Shown: one piece after another, positions 7,048 to 15,062 of the stretch
Layout of the letters: every line of letters begins with the position of its first letter
Numbering within the stretch: the first letter of the stretch is position 1
Assembly (NCBI GenBank): GCA_018240405.1
Contig: JAFEFW010000003.1
Coordinates: forward strand, 1 to 53,803
DNA: 53,803 nucleotides
Direction: 5' to 3'
Source of the DNA: Pseudomonadota bacterium
Lineage (GTDB): Bacteria; Pseudomonadota; Alphaproteobacteria; Acetobacterales; Acetobacteraceae
Position numbers and translations under genes: made by a program
Notes under the pieces: model-generated
What the model saw: only the letters and a program-made list of their open reading frames with translations
Databases searched by the model: none
Told to the model about the DNA's origin: nothing

Positions 7048-8046
7048 ATGACCGACCGAACAATCCCGGTCGGCGACCGCGACGCCCCGTTATTCGCAGC
7101 GGACACAGACTGGGACACGGCACAGGCGACCCTGCTGGAGGCGGACTTGGTCGATGGCCTGCCCGCCGTCGTCCCGACCGAAGCACGCCTGGCGGCGATG
7201 CTGGACGGCCGCGACGCAGGCATTTCGTTCGGCATGATGCCGCCGCTGTTCGGTGACATCACCGCGCAGGCGGTCGCCTATTGCTGCGTCATCGCCGGCT
7301 GCCGCCCGGCCGAGTTTCCCGTTGTCCTGGAAGCCGCCATCGCCACACTTGAGCCCGAATTCAACCTGCTGGGCATCCAGACCACCACCGGCACGCCAAC
7401 CGCCGCCGTCCTGGTACACGGCCCGGCCACGCAACGGCTTGTCATGAATGCCGGCACCAATTGCCTTGGTCCCGGCAATCGAACCAATGCCTGCATTGGA
7501 CGCGCGCTGCGCCTGGTGCTGACGAATATCGGCGGCGCCCGACCACTGGTCGGCGACATGGCAACGATGGGGCAGCCAGCGAAATACGGCATGGCCTTCG
7601 CCGAGGGCACGCATCCGTTGGCCGAACCGCTGCCGGTTCGGCGCCGACTGCAGCCGGGAGAAAGCGCCGTCACGGTCATCGGCCTGTCCGGCACCATCGA
7701 AGTGCTGCCGGAAGCCGGCGCCGCAACGCCCGAGGCGGTACTGCGCCCGGCGCTGGCCGCCATGCAGGCCGGCCGTATCGCCGGATCGGGCGGACGGCAA
7801 CGCGAACCCGGTGAGCAATTCCTGCTGCTACCGCCTGAAATGGCGGATGTGATCGCCAAGGGCTGCTGGAGCTTCCGACAAGCGCAGGAATTCCTGTTCA
7901 ATGCCGGCGGTTCAGCCTGGCCGATCGCGCGGTCGGCCGACGACATCCACCTGATCGTCACCGGCGGCGCCGGGGTGAAGATGACGTGCCTGGTGCCCTG
8001 GGGCGGCGGCACAATCTGCGTCACGCGACGGCTGCCGGGGCTGTAG
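7048..8046 (+). CDS. Uncharacterised UGSC-linked protein, paralogue 2 (two conserved cysteines)
   Basis: A 332-residue paralogue of the 5745-6791 product. It keeps DGLPAVVPTE (36-45), IAGCRPAEFPVVL (82-94, Cys85), VHGP (123-126), GTNCLGPGNRTNACIGRAL (136-154, Cys139), TNIGGARP (159-166), MGQPAKYGMAFAEG (174-187) and DDIH (298-301). The two cysteines shared with paralogue 1 are therefore Cys85 and Cys139; the rest differ. The ribosome site before the ATG is weak, and the gene lies directly after an inverted-repeat element that may have been inserted between the two copies. Two divergent paralogues side by side may form a heteromer. Function unknown. Confidence 0.8.
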   Translation: MTDRTIPVGDRDAPLFAADTDWDTAQATLLEADLVDGLPAVVPTEARLAAMLDGRDAGISFGMMPPLFGDITAQAVAYCCVIAGCRPAEFPVVLEAAIATLEPEFNLLGIQTTTGTPTAAVLVHGPATQRLVMNAGTNCLGPGNRTNACIGRALRLVLTNIGGARPLVGDMATMGQPAKYGMAFAEGTHPLAEPLPVRRRLQPGESAVTVIGLSGTIEVLPEAGAATPEAVLRPALAAMQAGRIAGSGGRQREPGEQFLLLPPEMADVIAKGCWSFRQAQEFLFNAGGSAWPIARSADDIHLIVTGGAGVKMTCLVPWGGGTICVTRRLPGL

Positions 8047-8056
8047 CCTCACCGGT

Positions 8057-8581
8057 TCAAGCTTCGCGGCGGACGAAGGTCCGGATGCGGTGGACGACGC
8101 CCTCGGCGTCCAGCACCGTTGCAACGTAGGATTGCCCGTCCGGCGCCATCCGCCGCAGCATGACGTTCTGCGGGGAGCCGTCTTCCGCCTTGCCAATGCG
8201 GTAATGCGTGCGCTCATCGACATAGACCGTGCGTACCAGGCCATAGGGCCGCCCAACCTCGAAATTGCGCGCGTTCGGGCCTTCGGTCGCGCCGATGCGG
8301 GCACGGAACTTTGCCACCGCATCCGCCTGGCTCTCGCCGGGCCGGCCGATGATCTCGCGCACGGCATATGGTACCCACTCCGGCGAGTCATAGCGGCTGG
8401 TGTAGCCCATGCGGATGACCGGATCGTTGCCATAAAGCACTTCGTAGTCCTGCACGCCGTCCTCGATCCGCAGCGTGATGATCTCTTCGCCGACCTCGTC
8501 AGGGACATAGGTGCCGGTTGCGGCGTCCCATTTGCTGCTGCGCGCCAGATCGATTTTCCAGGTGCCGTTGAAGACCGACAT
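8057..8581 (-). CDS. Conserved hypothetical protein (possibly a small beta-barrel)
   Basis: A 174-residue protein I do not recognise. It starts MSVFNGTWKIDLARSSKWD, reminiscent of lipocalin-like small proteins that open with a G-x-W motif, and is rich in alternating beta-type segments with many charged residues. There is no signal peptide, membrane segment or cysteine pair. It is convergent with the second UGSC-linked gene (10-base gap) and divergent from the Rieske oxygenase gene, whose start is 110 bases away, so it may share a control region with that operon. Confidence 0.7.
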   Translation of the reverse strand: MSVFNGTWKIDLARSSKWDAATGTYVPDEVGEEIITLRIEDGVQDYEVLYGNDPVIRMGYTSRYDSPEWVPYAVREIIGRPGESQADAVAKFRARIGATEGPNARNFEVGRPYGLVRTVYVDERTHYRIGKAEDGSPQNVMLRRMAPDGQSYVATVLDAEGVVHRIRTFVRREA

Positions 8582-8691
8582 GAACCTCTTCCCCCGTGGA
8601 CTGGATTATCCGGCGAACTGCTGCCGCCGATGCCGGACGGTATGACAATCCGGCACGGCCACGCTACGCTCCACGGCAAAGGGAGGTAACC

Positions 8692-9921
8692 ATGGACCAG
8701 GCCTACCAGCTGCAAGCCTCAGCGCCAGCCACCCTGACCCGCGTGCCATTCCACTGGTACCAGGACACGGCGCTGCTGCAGCAGGAACAGCGCGAGGTTT
8801 TCGAGGGTCCGGTCTGGAACTATCTGTGTATCGAGTCCGACATTCCGAATCCCGGCGACTGGCGCACGACCTTCGTCGGCCGCATGTCCGTCGTCGTCGT
8901 CCGCACGGAAGACGGAACGATCACCGCCTTCGAGAATCGCTGCCTGCACCGCGGCGCGCTGATCTGCTTCGACAATGCCGGCAACAGCAAGGACTTCACC
9001 TGCGTCTACCACTCCTGGCGCTACGACCTGTCCGGCAACCTGAAATCCATCGCCTTCGGCAAGGGCGTCAACGGCAAGGGCGGCATGCCGGAAACGTTCC
9101 GCATGCAGGAGCACCAGACCCGCAAGCTGCGTATCGCCTCGCTCAGCGGCATCGTCTTCGGCACCTTCTCCGATGCCACGCCGCCAATCGAGGAGTATGT
9201 CGGTCCCGACGTGCTGTTCGCGCTCCGCCGCAATGCCAGCAAGCCCCTGCGGGTCATCGGCCGATTCACCGAGGTGCTGCCGAACAACTGGAAGATGTAC
9301 GCCGAGAATGTCCGCGACACCTACCACGCCAGCCTGCTGCACGTGTTCTTCGCCACATTCCGCATCAATCGCCTGAGCCAGGGCGGCGGCGTCACCGTCA
9401 GTGACAATGGCGGCTGCCACGTCTCCACCACGCTGGCCCCAACGGAGGATCAGGACAACGCCTATGCCGGGATGCGATCCGTCGACGATGGGCTGCGCTT
9501 GTCGGATCCGTCGATGCTGGACGCGGCGGATGAACACGGTGACCGCGTGCGGCAGCAGATCATCGGGGTGTTTCCTTCGTTCGCCATGCAGCGCACCTAC
9601 AATGTGCTGGCGATCCGGCAGTTCGTGCCGAAAGGCGTGGACAGCACCGACCTGAACTGGATCTACCTTGGCTACCAAGACGATTCGCCGGTACTACGCA
9701 AACGCCGGCTGAAGCAGCTGAACCTTGCCGGACCTGCCGGTTTCGTTTCCATGGAGGATGGCTGCATCGGCAACTTCGTCGAACGTGGCGCCGCCGCCGC
9801 GCCGGATGCGCTGTCACTGCTGGAAATGGGTGGCGACGGCGTGGAAAGCCAGGAGACACGAGCGACCGAGACAGCGGTGCGCGGCTTCTGGCAGATGTGG
9901 CGCAGGCTGATGCGGATCTGA
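8692..9921 (+). CDS. Rieske aromatic-ring-hydroxylating oxygenase, large (alpha) subunit
   Basis: A 409-residue oxygenase alpha subunit that would insert oxygen into an aromatic or related ring using electrons from a ferredoxin/reductase not seen here. The Rieske [2Fe-2S] site is Cys84-x-His86 and Cys104-x2-His107. The mononuclear iron site follows the textbook spacing: bridging Asp209, then His212 and His217 in ENVRDTYHASLLH. I chose ATG 8692 because GGGAGG lies seven bases upstream; the frame extends to 8596 but that part looks non-coding. The beta subunit gene starts five bases after the stop. The substrate cannot be read from sequence. Confidence 0.93.
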   Translation: MDQAYQLQASAPATLTRVPFHWYQDTALLQQEQREVFEGPVWNYLCIESDIPNPGDWRTTFVGRMSVVVVRTEDGTITAFENRCLHRGALICFDNAGNSKDFTCVYHSWRYDLSGNLKSIAFGKGVNGKGGMPETFRMQEHQTRKLRIASLSGIVFGTFSDATPPIEEYVGPDVLFALRRNASKPLRVIGRFTEVLPNNWKMYAENVRDTYHASLLHVFFATFRINRLSQGGGVTVSDNGGCHVSTTLAPTEDQDNAYAGMRSVDDGLRLSDPSMLDAADEHGDRVRQQIIGVFPSFAMQRTYNVLAIRQFVPKGVDSTDLNWIYLGYQDDSPVLRKRRLKQLNLAGPAGFVSMEDGCIGNFVERGAAAAPDALSLLEMGGDGVESQETRATETAVRGFWQMWRRLMRI

Positions 9922-9925
9922 TGCC

Positions 9926-10381
9926 ATGGCCGATCTGCTGACCCGCTTGATGCACCTGAACGCGGAGTACGCGGCGACGTTGGACGACGACCGGCTGGAA
10001 GACTGGCCTGACTTCTTCGTGACCGAGTGCCTGTACAAGATCACTTCCGCCGACAATGTGCGGGACGGCAACGAGGCAGGCATCGTCTACGCTGACAGCC
10101 GGGCAATGCTGGCAGATCGGGTGCTGGCACTGCGGCGGGCGAATATCTATGAGCGCCAGTCGTATCGCCACATCGTCAGCCTGCCGCGCCTGACCGGCAC
10201 CGATAAGGCGGAAACGCCGTTCCTGGTGGTCCGCACCATGCGCGACGGCCGCATGGACCTGTTTGCCGCCGGCCGCTACGTCGACCGGTTCGATGATAGC
10301 GCCGGCATGTTACACTTTCGGGAACGAATCGTCGTCTGCGATTCCGCCCGATTCGATACGTTGGTGGCAATTCCGCTCTGA
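9926..10381 (+). CDS. Ring-hydroxylating oxygenase small (beta) subunit
   Basis: A 151-residue protein of the SnoaL/NTF2-like fold used as the structural beta subunit of alpha3beta3 Rieske oxygenases. It begins with a helical LTRLMHLNAEYAATLDDDRLEDWPDFF segment typical of the family and has the RQSYRHIVS strand in the middle. It follows the alpha subunit gene by only a few bases, so the two are surely co-transcribed. No ferredoxin or reductase gene follows within the window, so the electron donor must be encoded elsewhere. Confidence 0.9.
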   Translation: MADLLTRLMHLNAEYAATLDDDRLEDWPDFFVTECLYKITSADNVRDGNEAGIVYADSRAMLADRVLALRRANIYERQSYRHIVSLPRLTGTDKAETPFLVVRTMRDGRMDLFAAGRYVDRFDDSAGMLHFRERIVVCDSARFDTLVAIPL

Positions 10382-10464
10382 CCCGCGCCGCCAGGCGCCC
10401 TTGATTTGCGATGCGCGGCGCCTACCTACTCACCATAATCGATCCGGGCCCCTCTGGCAGGACG

Positions 10465-10480
10465 CCGGCAATCATGCCGG
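10465..10480 (+). terminator. Short hairpin downstream of oxygenase operon
   Basis: CCGGCA at 10465-10470 pairs with TGCCGG at 10475-10480 around a four-base loop, followed by TTAACCTT. It lies 84 bases after the beta subunit stop. The T tract is poor, so this is only a candidate terminator. Confidence 0.35.
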
Positions 10481-10592
10481 TTAACCTTGCGATGTCGGAT
10501 CACCGCGCGCTATGCAGCGAGCGGCTGTGGCCCGATCGCCTCTGCCCGACCTGCTCCCAGCGTGTGATGCCAACCGCAAGAAGGAGCCGGCC

Positions 10593-11030
10593 GTGTTGCA
10601 GTCTTCGGTCTCAACCGTTTCCAGTACTGTCGTCGTTACCCGCCCGGCGCACGCGACATTGGCTGCCATCGCCCAGGCAGCCGCGCTGATGGCACAGGCG
10701 GACGGCACAGTGGACGGGGCGGAGCAGCAGGCTTTACTGCGGTTCCTCCGCGGCCACGATTTATTGCGCTACTTCGGCCGCCGGGCCTGCCTGAGCGCGT
10801 ATCACGCGGCACTGGAACACAATGCGCCGGAGGCGGAGGTGCTCGGCAGCCTGGGGAGACAGGCAGGCCACGTCGCCGCACCACTGATCGCGTCGGCGGC
10901 GGCGTCGATCGCCCTGGCCGACGGAGATACCCATCCGGCGGAAGTCGCTTTGCTCTGCCGCCTCGCCGAACGTTTGAGCGTACTCGGAGACTGCGACGAC
11001 GTGGCCACTGTGCTGTTCAGCGCGCAATAA
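10593..11030 (+). CDS. TerB-like (tellurite resistance / DjlA-type) helical protein
   Basis: A 145-residue all-helical protein with the TerB-like pattern: ALMAQADGTVDGAEQQALLRFL near the N-terminus and its internal counterpart IALADGDTHPAEVALLCRLAERL near the C-terminus. The two A-x-A-D-G-x-x-x-x-x-E motifs probably bind a metal, as in TerB. I chose the GTG at 10593 because AAGGAG sits about eight bases upstream. A TerC-family gene follows in the same direction after 253 bases, which supports the assignment. The real role is probably metal or membrane stress, not necessarily tellurite. Confidence 0.75.
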   Translation: MLQSSVSTVSSTVVVTRPAHATLAAIAQAAALMAQADGTVDGAEQQALLRFLRGHDLLRYFGRRACLSAYHAALEHNAPEAEVLGSLGRQAGHVAAPLIASAAASIALADGDTHPAEVALLCRLAERLSVLGDCDDVATVLFSAQ

Positions 11031-11283
11031 GCGCCTATGCGCCGACGAGCCTGCATCGGCTGGAGGCCGCGCTGCCGGTATAGGCTGGCGACACCGCCCC
11101 GACGGACGCCGGCTATCATCGGCCTGGCCCTGGCCACAACAGCCAGGAACGGTTACGCCGGGCTGGCCAGGCCGGTTCTGATCCGTCGTGCCACGACGAT
11201 CGATGCGATATTCTTACGGACCGGCTATCACGCGGTGTTGGCCTGATTTAGCTAGCTGGTCTGACTGAAGGAACCACTGCGCG

Positions 11284-12006
11284 ATGTTTGACCTGAGCGA
11301 CCCGAATATCTGGGCCAGCCTGGTAACCCTGACGGCGATGGAGATCGTCCTCGGGATCGACAACCTCGTCTTCCTCTCCATTCTCGCTGACCGCCTGCCC
11401 GCAGCGCAGCGCGGCCGGGCGCGGCTGATCGGCCTGAGCCTGGCGTTGGGCATGCGCCTGCTGTTGCTGCTCAGCATTACCTGGATCATGCGCCTGACGC
11501 AGCCGATCTTCCCCGGCTCCAGCATTCTGGACTGGCTGTCCTGGCGCGACGTCATCCTGATCGCTGGCGGTCTGTTCCTGATCTACAAGGGCACCAGCGA
11601 GATCCATGAAGCGATCGAGGGCGAGGAGCATAACCATAGCGGGCCCGGGCGTGCGGCTGCCGGCTTCTGGATGACCATCGTGCAGATCGGCCTGCTTGAC
11701 ATCGTGTTCTCGCTGGACAGCGTGATCACTGCGGTGGGCATGGCCAGCCACCTGCCGGTGATGGTTATCGCCATCCTGATCTCCATGGGTGTGATGCTGG
11801 CCGGCGCCAGCGCGGTGGGCGGCTTTATCCAACGCCACCCGACGGTGCGCATGCTGGCGCTCAGCTTTCTGCTGCTGATCGGCATGACGCTGGTAGCCGA
11901 TGGATTCGGCGCGCATGTGCCAAAGGGCTACATCTACGCCGCGATGGGCTTCTCGGCCGTGGTAGAGGCGTTGAACTACGCCCGCCGACGGCGCACCACC
12001 GCATGA
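11284..12006 (+). CDS. TerC family integral membrane protein
   Basis: A 240-residue inner-membrane protein with about seven hydrophobic segments. Family hallmarks are the paired acidic membrane motifs TAMEIVLGIDNLVFL near residues 17-31 and QIGLLDIVFSLDSVITAVGMA in the second half, proposed to bind divalent metal. The last segment is YIYAAMGFSAVVEALNYARRRR. TerC/YkoY-type proteins are linked to manganese efflux and metal loading of secreted enzymes as well as tellurite resistance. I looked for a yybP-ykoY manganese riboswitch upstream and saw none. The next gene starts five bases after the stop. Confidence 0.92.
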   Translation: MFDLSDPNIWASLVTLTAMEIVLGIDNLVFLSILADRLPAAQRGRARLIGLSLALGMRLLLLLSITWIMRLTQPIFPGSSILDWLSWRDVILIAGGLFLIYKGTSEIHEAIEGEEHNHSGPGRAAAGFWMTIVQIGLLDIVFSLDSVITAVGMASHLPVMVIAILISMGVMLAGASAVGGFIQRHPTVRMLALSFLLLIGMTLVADGFGAHVPKGYIYAAMGFSAVVEALNYARRRRTTA

Positions 12007-12010
12007 GCGG

Positions 12011-12964
12011 GTGGCAGTGAACGCTGACGGCGCCGAGGCTCCCCGGCCGCAGACCGTGCTGCTGCTGGTCAACACGAGAAGCCGTCGTGGCCGCAGCATC
12101 GGCGCCGAAGCGATGTATGCCCTGCAATGTCTCGGCTGCACGGTGATTTCAGCGGGGACGTCGCACGGTGCCAAGCCGGCCGCCGTGGTTCGCCAGCACG
12201 CCGGGGTCGTTGACGCCGTGGCTCTCGTGGGTGGCGACGGTACGTTGAACGCCGCCGCGCCGGCCCTGCTGGAAACCGGGCTTCCGTTGCTGGTCATCCC
12301 AGCCGGCACCGGGAACGATCTGGCGCGGACCATCGGCATTCCCACGGACCCGCACGAAGCAGCCAACCTGCTGCATCATGGCAGGTTACGGCGGATCGAC
12401 CTGGGAATGGTCAACGACGTGCCGTTCTTCAACGTCGCCAGCATCGGCTTTGGCGTCGACCTGACACGCGCGCTGACGCAGGACTCGAAGCGGCGCTGGG
12501 GCGTGCTTGGCTATATGATTGCCGCGATCAGAGCGCTGAGCCGGCTGCGGCCATTCACTGCCTGGATCGTGCATGGTGACGAGACCCATGTCTCGCGCAC
12601 CGTACATGTCGCGATCGGCAACGGCCGGCACTATGGCGGCGGCATGATCGTGGCCGAGGGTGCCCGCATTGATGACGGGCGACTGGACATCTTCAGTCTG
12701 GAGGTCTCCAGCGTCTGGGGGTTGCTGAAACTGCTGCCGTCCCTGCGCTCCGGCCGGCACCATGCCTGGGTCGAGGTGCGCAACCTGGCCAGCGAGTCGG
12801 TGGAAATCCGCACGCGGCGGCGGCGGTCGATCAACACGGATGGGGAGATCACCACCAGCACGCCGGCGGTGTTTCGGGTGCTGCCACGAGCTATCGCGGT
12901 GTTTGTGCCGCTTGGTGTCGCGGCCGGTCGCGAACCCGACACGACGTCTGTGTCGGCGAGCTGA
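12011..12964 (+). CDS. Diacylglycerol kinase family lipid kinase (YegS/BmrU type)
   Basis: A 317-residue cytosolic kinase of the DAGK catalytic family, which phosphorylates lipid substrates with ATP. The nucleotide-binding signature VGGDGTLNAA is at residues 73-82, with IPAGTGNDLART downstream and the C-terminal beta-sandwich motifs IGNGRHYGGGMIVAEGARIDDGRLD. The GTG start at 12011 lies five bases after the TerC stop, so translation is probably coupled. Which lipid is phosphorylated cannot be told from sequence. Confidence 0.9.
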   Translation: MAVNADGAEAPRPQTVLLLVNTRSRRGRSIGAEAMYALQCLGCTVISAGTSHGAKPAAVVRQHAGVVDAVALVGGDGTLNAAAPALLETGLPLLVIPAGTGNDLARTIGIPTDPHEAANLLHHGRLRRIDLGMVNDVPFFNVASIGFGVDLTRALTQDSKRRWGVLGYMIAAIRALSRLRPFTAWIVHGDETHVSRTVHVAIGNGRHYGGGMIVAEGARIDDGRLDIFSLEVSSVWGLLKLLPSLRSGRHHAWVEVRNLASESVEIRTRRRRSINTDGEITTSTPAVFRVLPRAIAVFVPLGVAAGREPDTTSVSAS

Positions 12965-13102
12965 CACCAGTAGGGTCGGCCTCGGAAAGCCGTTGCAAAT
13001 CAAAGCACTATCTGCAGACAGAACAGGCATGATTCTTGCTTGCCGAGGCTCCAAAGCTTTCGGTCGCTGTCGGTATGACGACCGGCCCTTGCGGAGTGTT
13101 GC

Positions 13103-13600
13103 ATGCAGTCGATCGAAGAATTCCTTGCGTATGCGGTCAAGCTGGAGGAAGAGGCCGCGCTCCGCTTCGGCCAGTTGGCGGATGCGATGGCGGCTTGCGG
13201 CAATGCCGAGGTGTCTCGCCTGTTCCGGCGCCTGTCCGACTACTCTCGCATGCACTTGGCCGACGCCCGGGCGCGGACCGGGTTCCGCGACATGCCGGTG
13301 ATGGATCCAAGCGAATTTGTCTGGCCGGATTTGGAAAGTCCTGAGACGGCCGAGATCTGGGCCGCCGATCCCTTCATTGGGCGGGATCAGGCGCTGGAGG
13401 TGGCGCTGGCGGCGGAGACGGCGAGCCACGCCTACTACCTGCGGATCCATGAGAGTACGAGCGATCCGGAGATACGGGACATGGCGAAGGAGTTCGCCGA
13501 CGAGGAAGCGGAGCACGTGGCGGAACTAAAGAAGTGGATGGCATCGCCAAACCGGATTGCCGAAGGACGGTACACGTCCGCCACGTCGACCTCCGGCTGA
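13103..13600 (+). CDS. Ferritin-like / rubrerythrin-type diiron protein
   Basis: A 165-residue four-helix-bundle protein. Metal ligand candidates are Glu15-Glu17 in VKLEEEAALRF, the SRMHLAD segment near 50, the Glu in AAETASHAYYLRIHE, and the EEAEHVAEL motif near the C-terminus. That is the E...ExxH pairing of ferritin-like diiron proteins. No rubredoxin (CxxC) domain is attached, so it is not a classical rubrerythrin. Its likely role is peroxide or iron handling. It follows the lipid kinase by 138 bases on the same strand and is followed by 262 bases in which I see no gene. Confidence 0.8.
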   Translation: MQSIEEFLAYAVKLEEEAALRFGQLADAMAACGNAEVSRLFRRLSDYSRMHLADARARTGFRDMPVMDPSEFVWPDLESPETAEIWAADPFIGRDQALEVALAAETASHAYYLRIHESTSDPEIRDMAKEFADEEAEHVAELKKWMASPNRIAEGRYTSATSTSG

Positions 13601-13862
13601 CCGATCAGCGAGCCGGTGTCGCAGTAGCGGAAGCTAAGGGACTCGCCGTAACCGGGACACTGAGCATTCTGACCCAGAGCCGCACGTCGACATCTGACCG
13701 ATCTGTCTTCGGCGTTCATCGCGCTCCAGGCCACCACTTTCCACGTCCGGCTTGCCCTTCTCGAACGGCTTCTGGCGGAGAGCCATCAGCGATGGCGGAA
13801 ACCGAACACTGCGCTTTCCCTGTGTCGGTGAGCCGTGGAGAAAGATTACAGCGCAGCCCCCC

Positions 13863-15005
13863 TCACCCGCTCCGGCTCGGCAATTCCACCACGCCGCGCC
13901 CGAGCACCGACAGGTCCCCGTCCTGGTTCTGCGCCGATTGCTCAATCTCAATCAGGTGACGCCCATCCTCAACAAACTTGCGGACCACCTTGCCGTCGAT
14001 GAACAGCAGATCGCCTTCGGGGTTGTGCCGGCGGATCTTGCAGGACGCCTGCCGCAGGAACCCGTCATCGCCCATCCAGTTGGTCAGATGATGCGTCAGC
14101 CAGGAACACCGTTCCGGGCCATAATCGTACGCCCCCGGCGCGCCGACCTTCAGCGCGAACTCCGGCTCCCAATGCACCCGCTCGGGACAGTCAGGAATGC
14201 CGAACCGGTTGGGGATTCCCAGTCCCGGATGGTGGTTGACCTGCTTCCAGGCCAGCTTGTTCGCTCGGATATACAGTCCGCCCCAACCCTGGGCATAGGC
14301 GATGAACCCGGTCACCGTCATTGGGCCTTTCGCCATGGTTGGTAACGCTTCGCCTTCCGCGACATCCTCCCAGTAGCGCGGCGTCGCGCCGCGGATCGTT
14401 TCCGTCTCGTACAACGTGTACAGACGCTGCAGATCCTCCGGTGTATAGACGCGCGGCGGACGCGCCTTCACCTCGGTGTATTTCGTTCCCTGCTCCCGAG
14501 CGTGATCGCGGTCAGTACGAAAGCACCAGCTATCCGCCTCGGCGACCAGGTCGCCCTCATCATCGAAGAATCGCACGTGATAAATCTGCTGAACCGCGCG
14601 GCCGGCGAACTTCGTCTGGTGTTCAACCAGGTCCTTCAACCAGGCTTCCGTGCTGATCTCCTGATTGCGATAGACCGGCTTGTGCCAGGTCCAGTCCGCG
14701 CCCGCCCACATGGCATGCACGCCGGGCAGCCCGCCGACATAGCCCGAAACGATCCGGCTGGTGGTAAACAGGAAGCTAGGCAGCGCGACAATGCCGCCAA
14801 ACCGGGTCTTTGCCGCATAGGCCGGATCACACCACAGCGGATTGTCATCGCCGATGCCGTGCGCGTAATGACGAATATTGTCACGCGTCGCCTCATGACA
14901 CCAAGGCTCCAAAGTGTTTTCAATGCGCACGCCAATTCGGTTTCGCAACGCATCGAGCCCCTCGTCCGTGATCGTTGGGAAGCTGCGAGAGGGGTCGGCG
15001 TTCAT
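13863..15005 (-). CDS. MaoC-like double-hotdog acyl dehydratase
   Basis: A 380-residue protein with two hotdog domains, a layout seen in MaoC-type hydratases/dehydratases acting on acyl-CoA. The first domain carries TRDNIRHYAHGIGDDNPLWCDPAYAAKTRFGG, where the D-x-N-P-L/H motif holds the usual catalytic Asp region, followed by the APP/ALPSF-like strand. The second domain is less canonical, with GYIRANKLAWKQ-like and LTHHLTNWMGDDGFL segments. It is downstream of an acyl-CoA ligase gene on the same strand, with a 57-base gap, suggesting hydration of an enoyl-CoA made from the ligase product. Confidence 0.82.
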   Translation of the reverse strand: MNADPSRSFPTITDEGLDALRNRIGVRIENTLEPWCHEATRDNIRHYAHGIGDDNPLWCDPAYAAKTRFGGIVALPSFLFTTSRIVSGYVGGLPGVHAMWAGADWTWHKPVYRNQEISTEAWLKDLVEHQTKFAGRAVQQIYHVRFFDDEGDLVAEADSWCFRTDRDHAREQGTKYTEVKARPPRVYTPEDLQRLYTLYETETIRGATPRYWEDVAEGEALPTMAKGPMTVTGFIAYAQGWGGLYIRANKLAWKQVNHHPGLGIPNRFGIPDCPERVHWEPEFALKVGAPGAYDYGPERCSWLTHHLTNWMGDDGFLRQASCKIRRHNPEGDLLFIDGKVVRKFVEDGRHLIEIEQSAQNQDGDLSVLGRGVVELPSRSG

Positions 15006-15062
15006 GCTGTCTCCGGATGCTGAAGTCGTAGTACTTACATTGTGAAAACTGTGCCGCCGGCG

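Noticed and set aside
11031-11283. yybP-ykoY manganese riboswitch before terC
   Set aside because: The conserved loop sequences could not be found by eye and no suitable stem arrangement was seen.
13534-13959. Small open frames after the ferritin-like gene
   Set aside because: They overlap real genes at both ends, have no ribosome site and no recognisable features.
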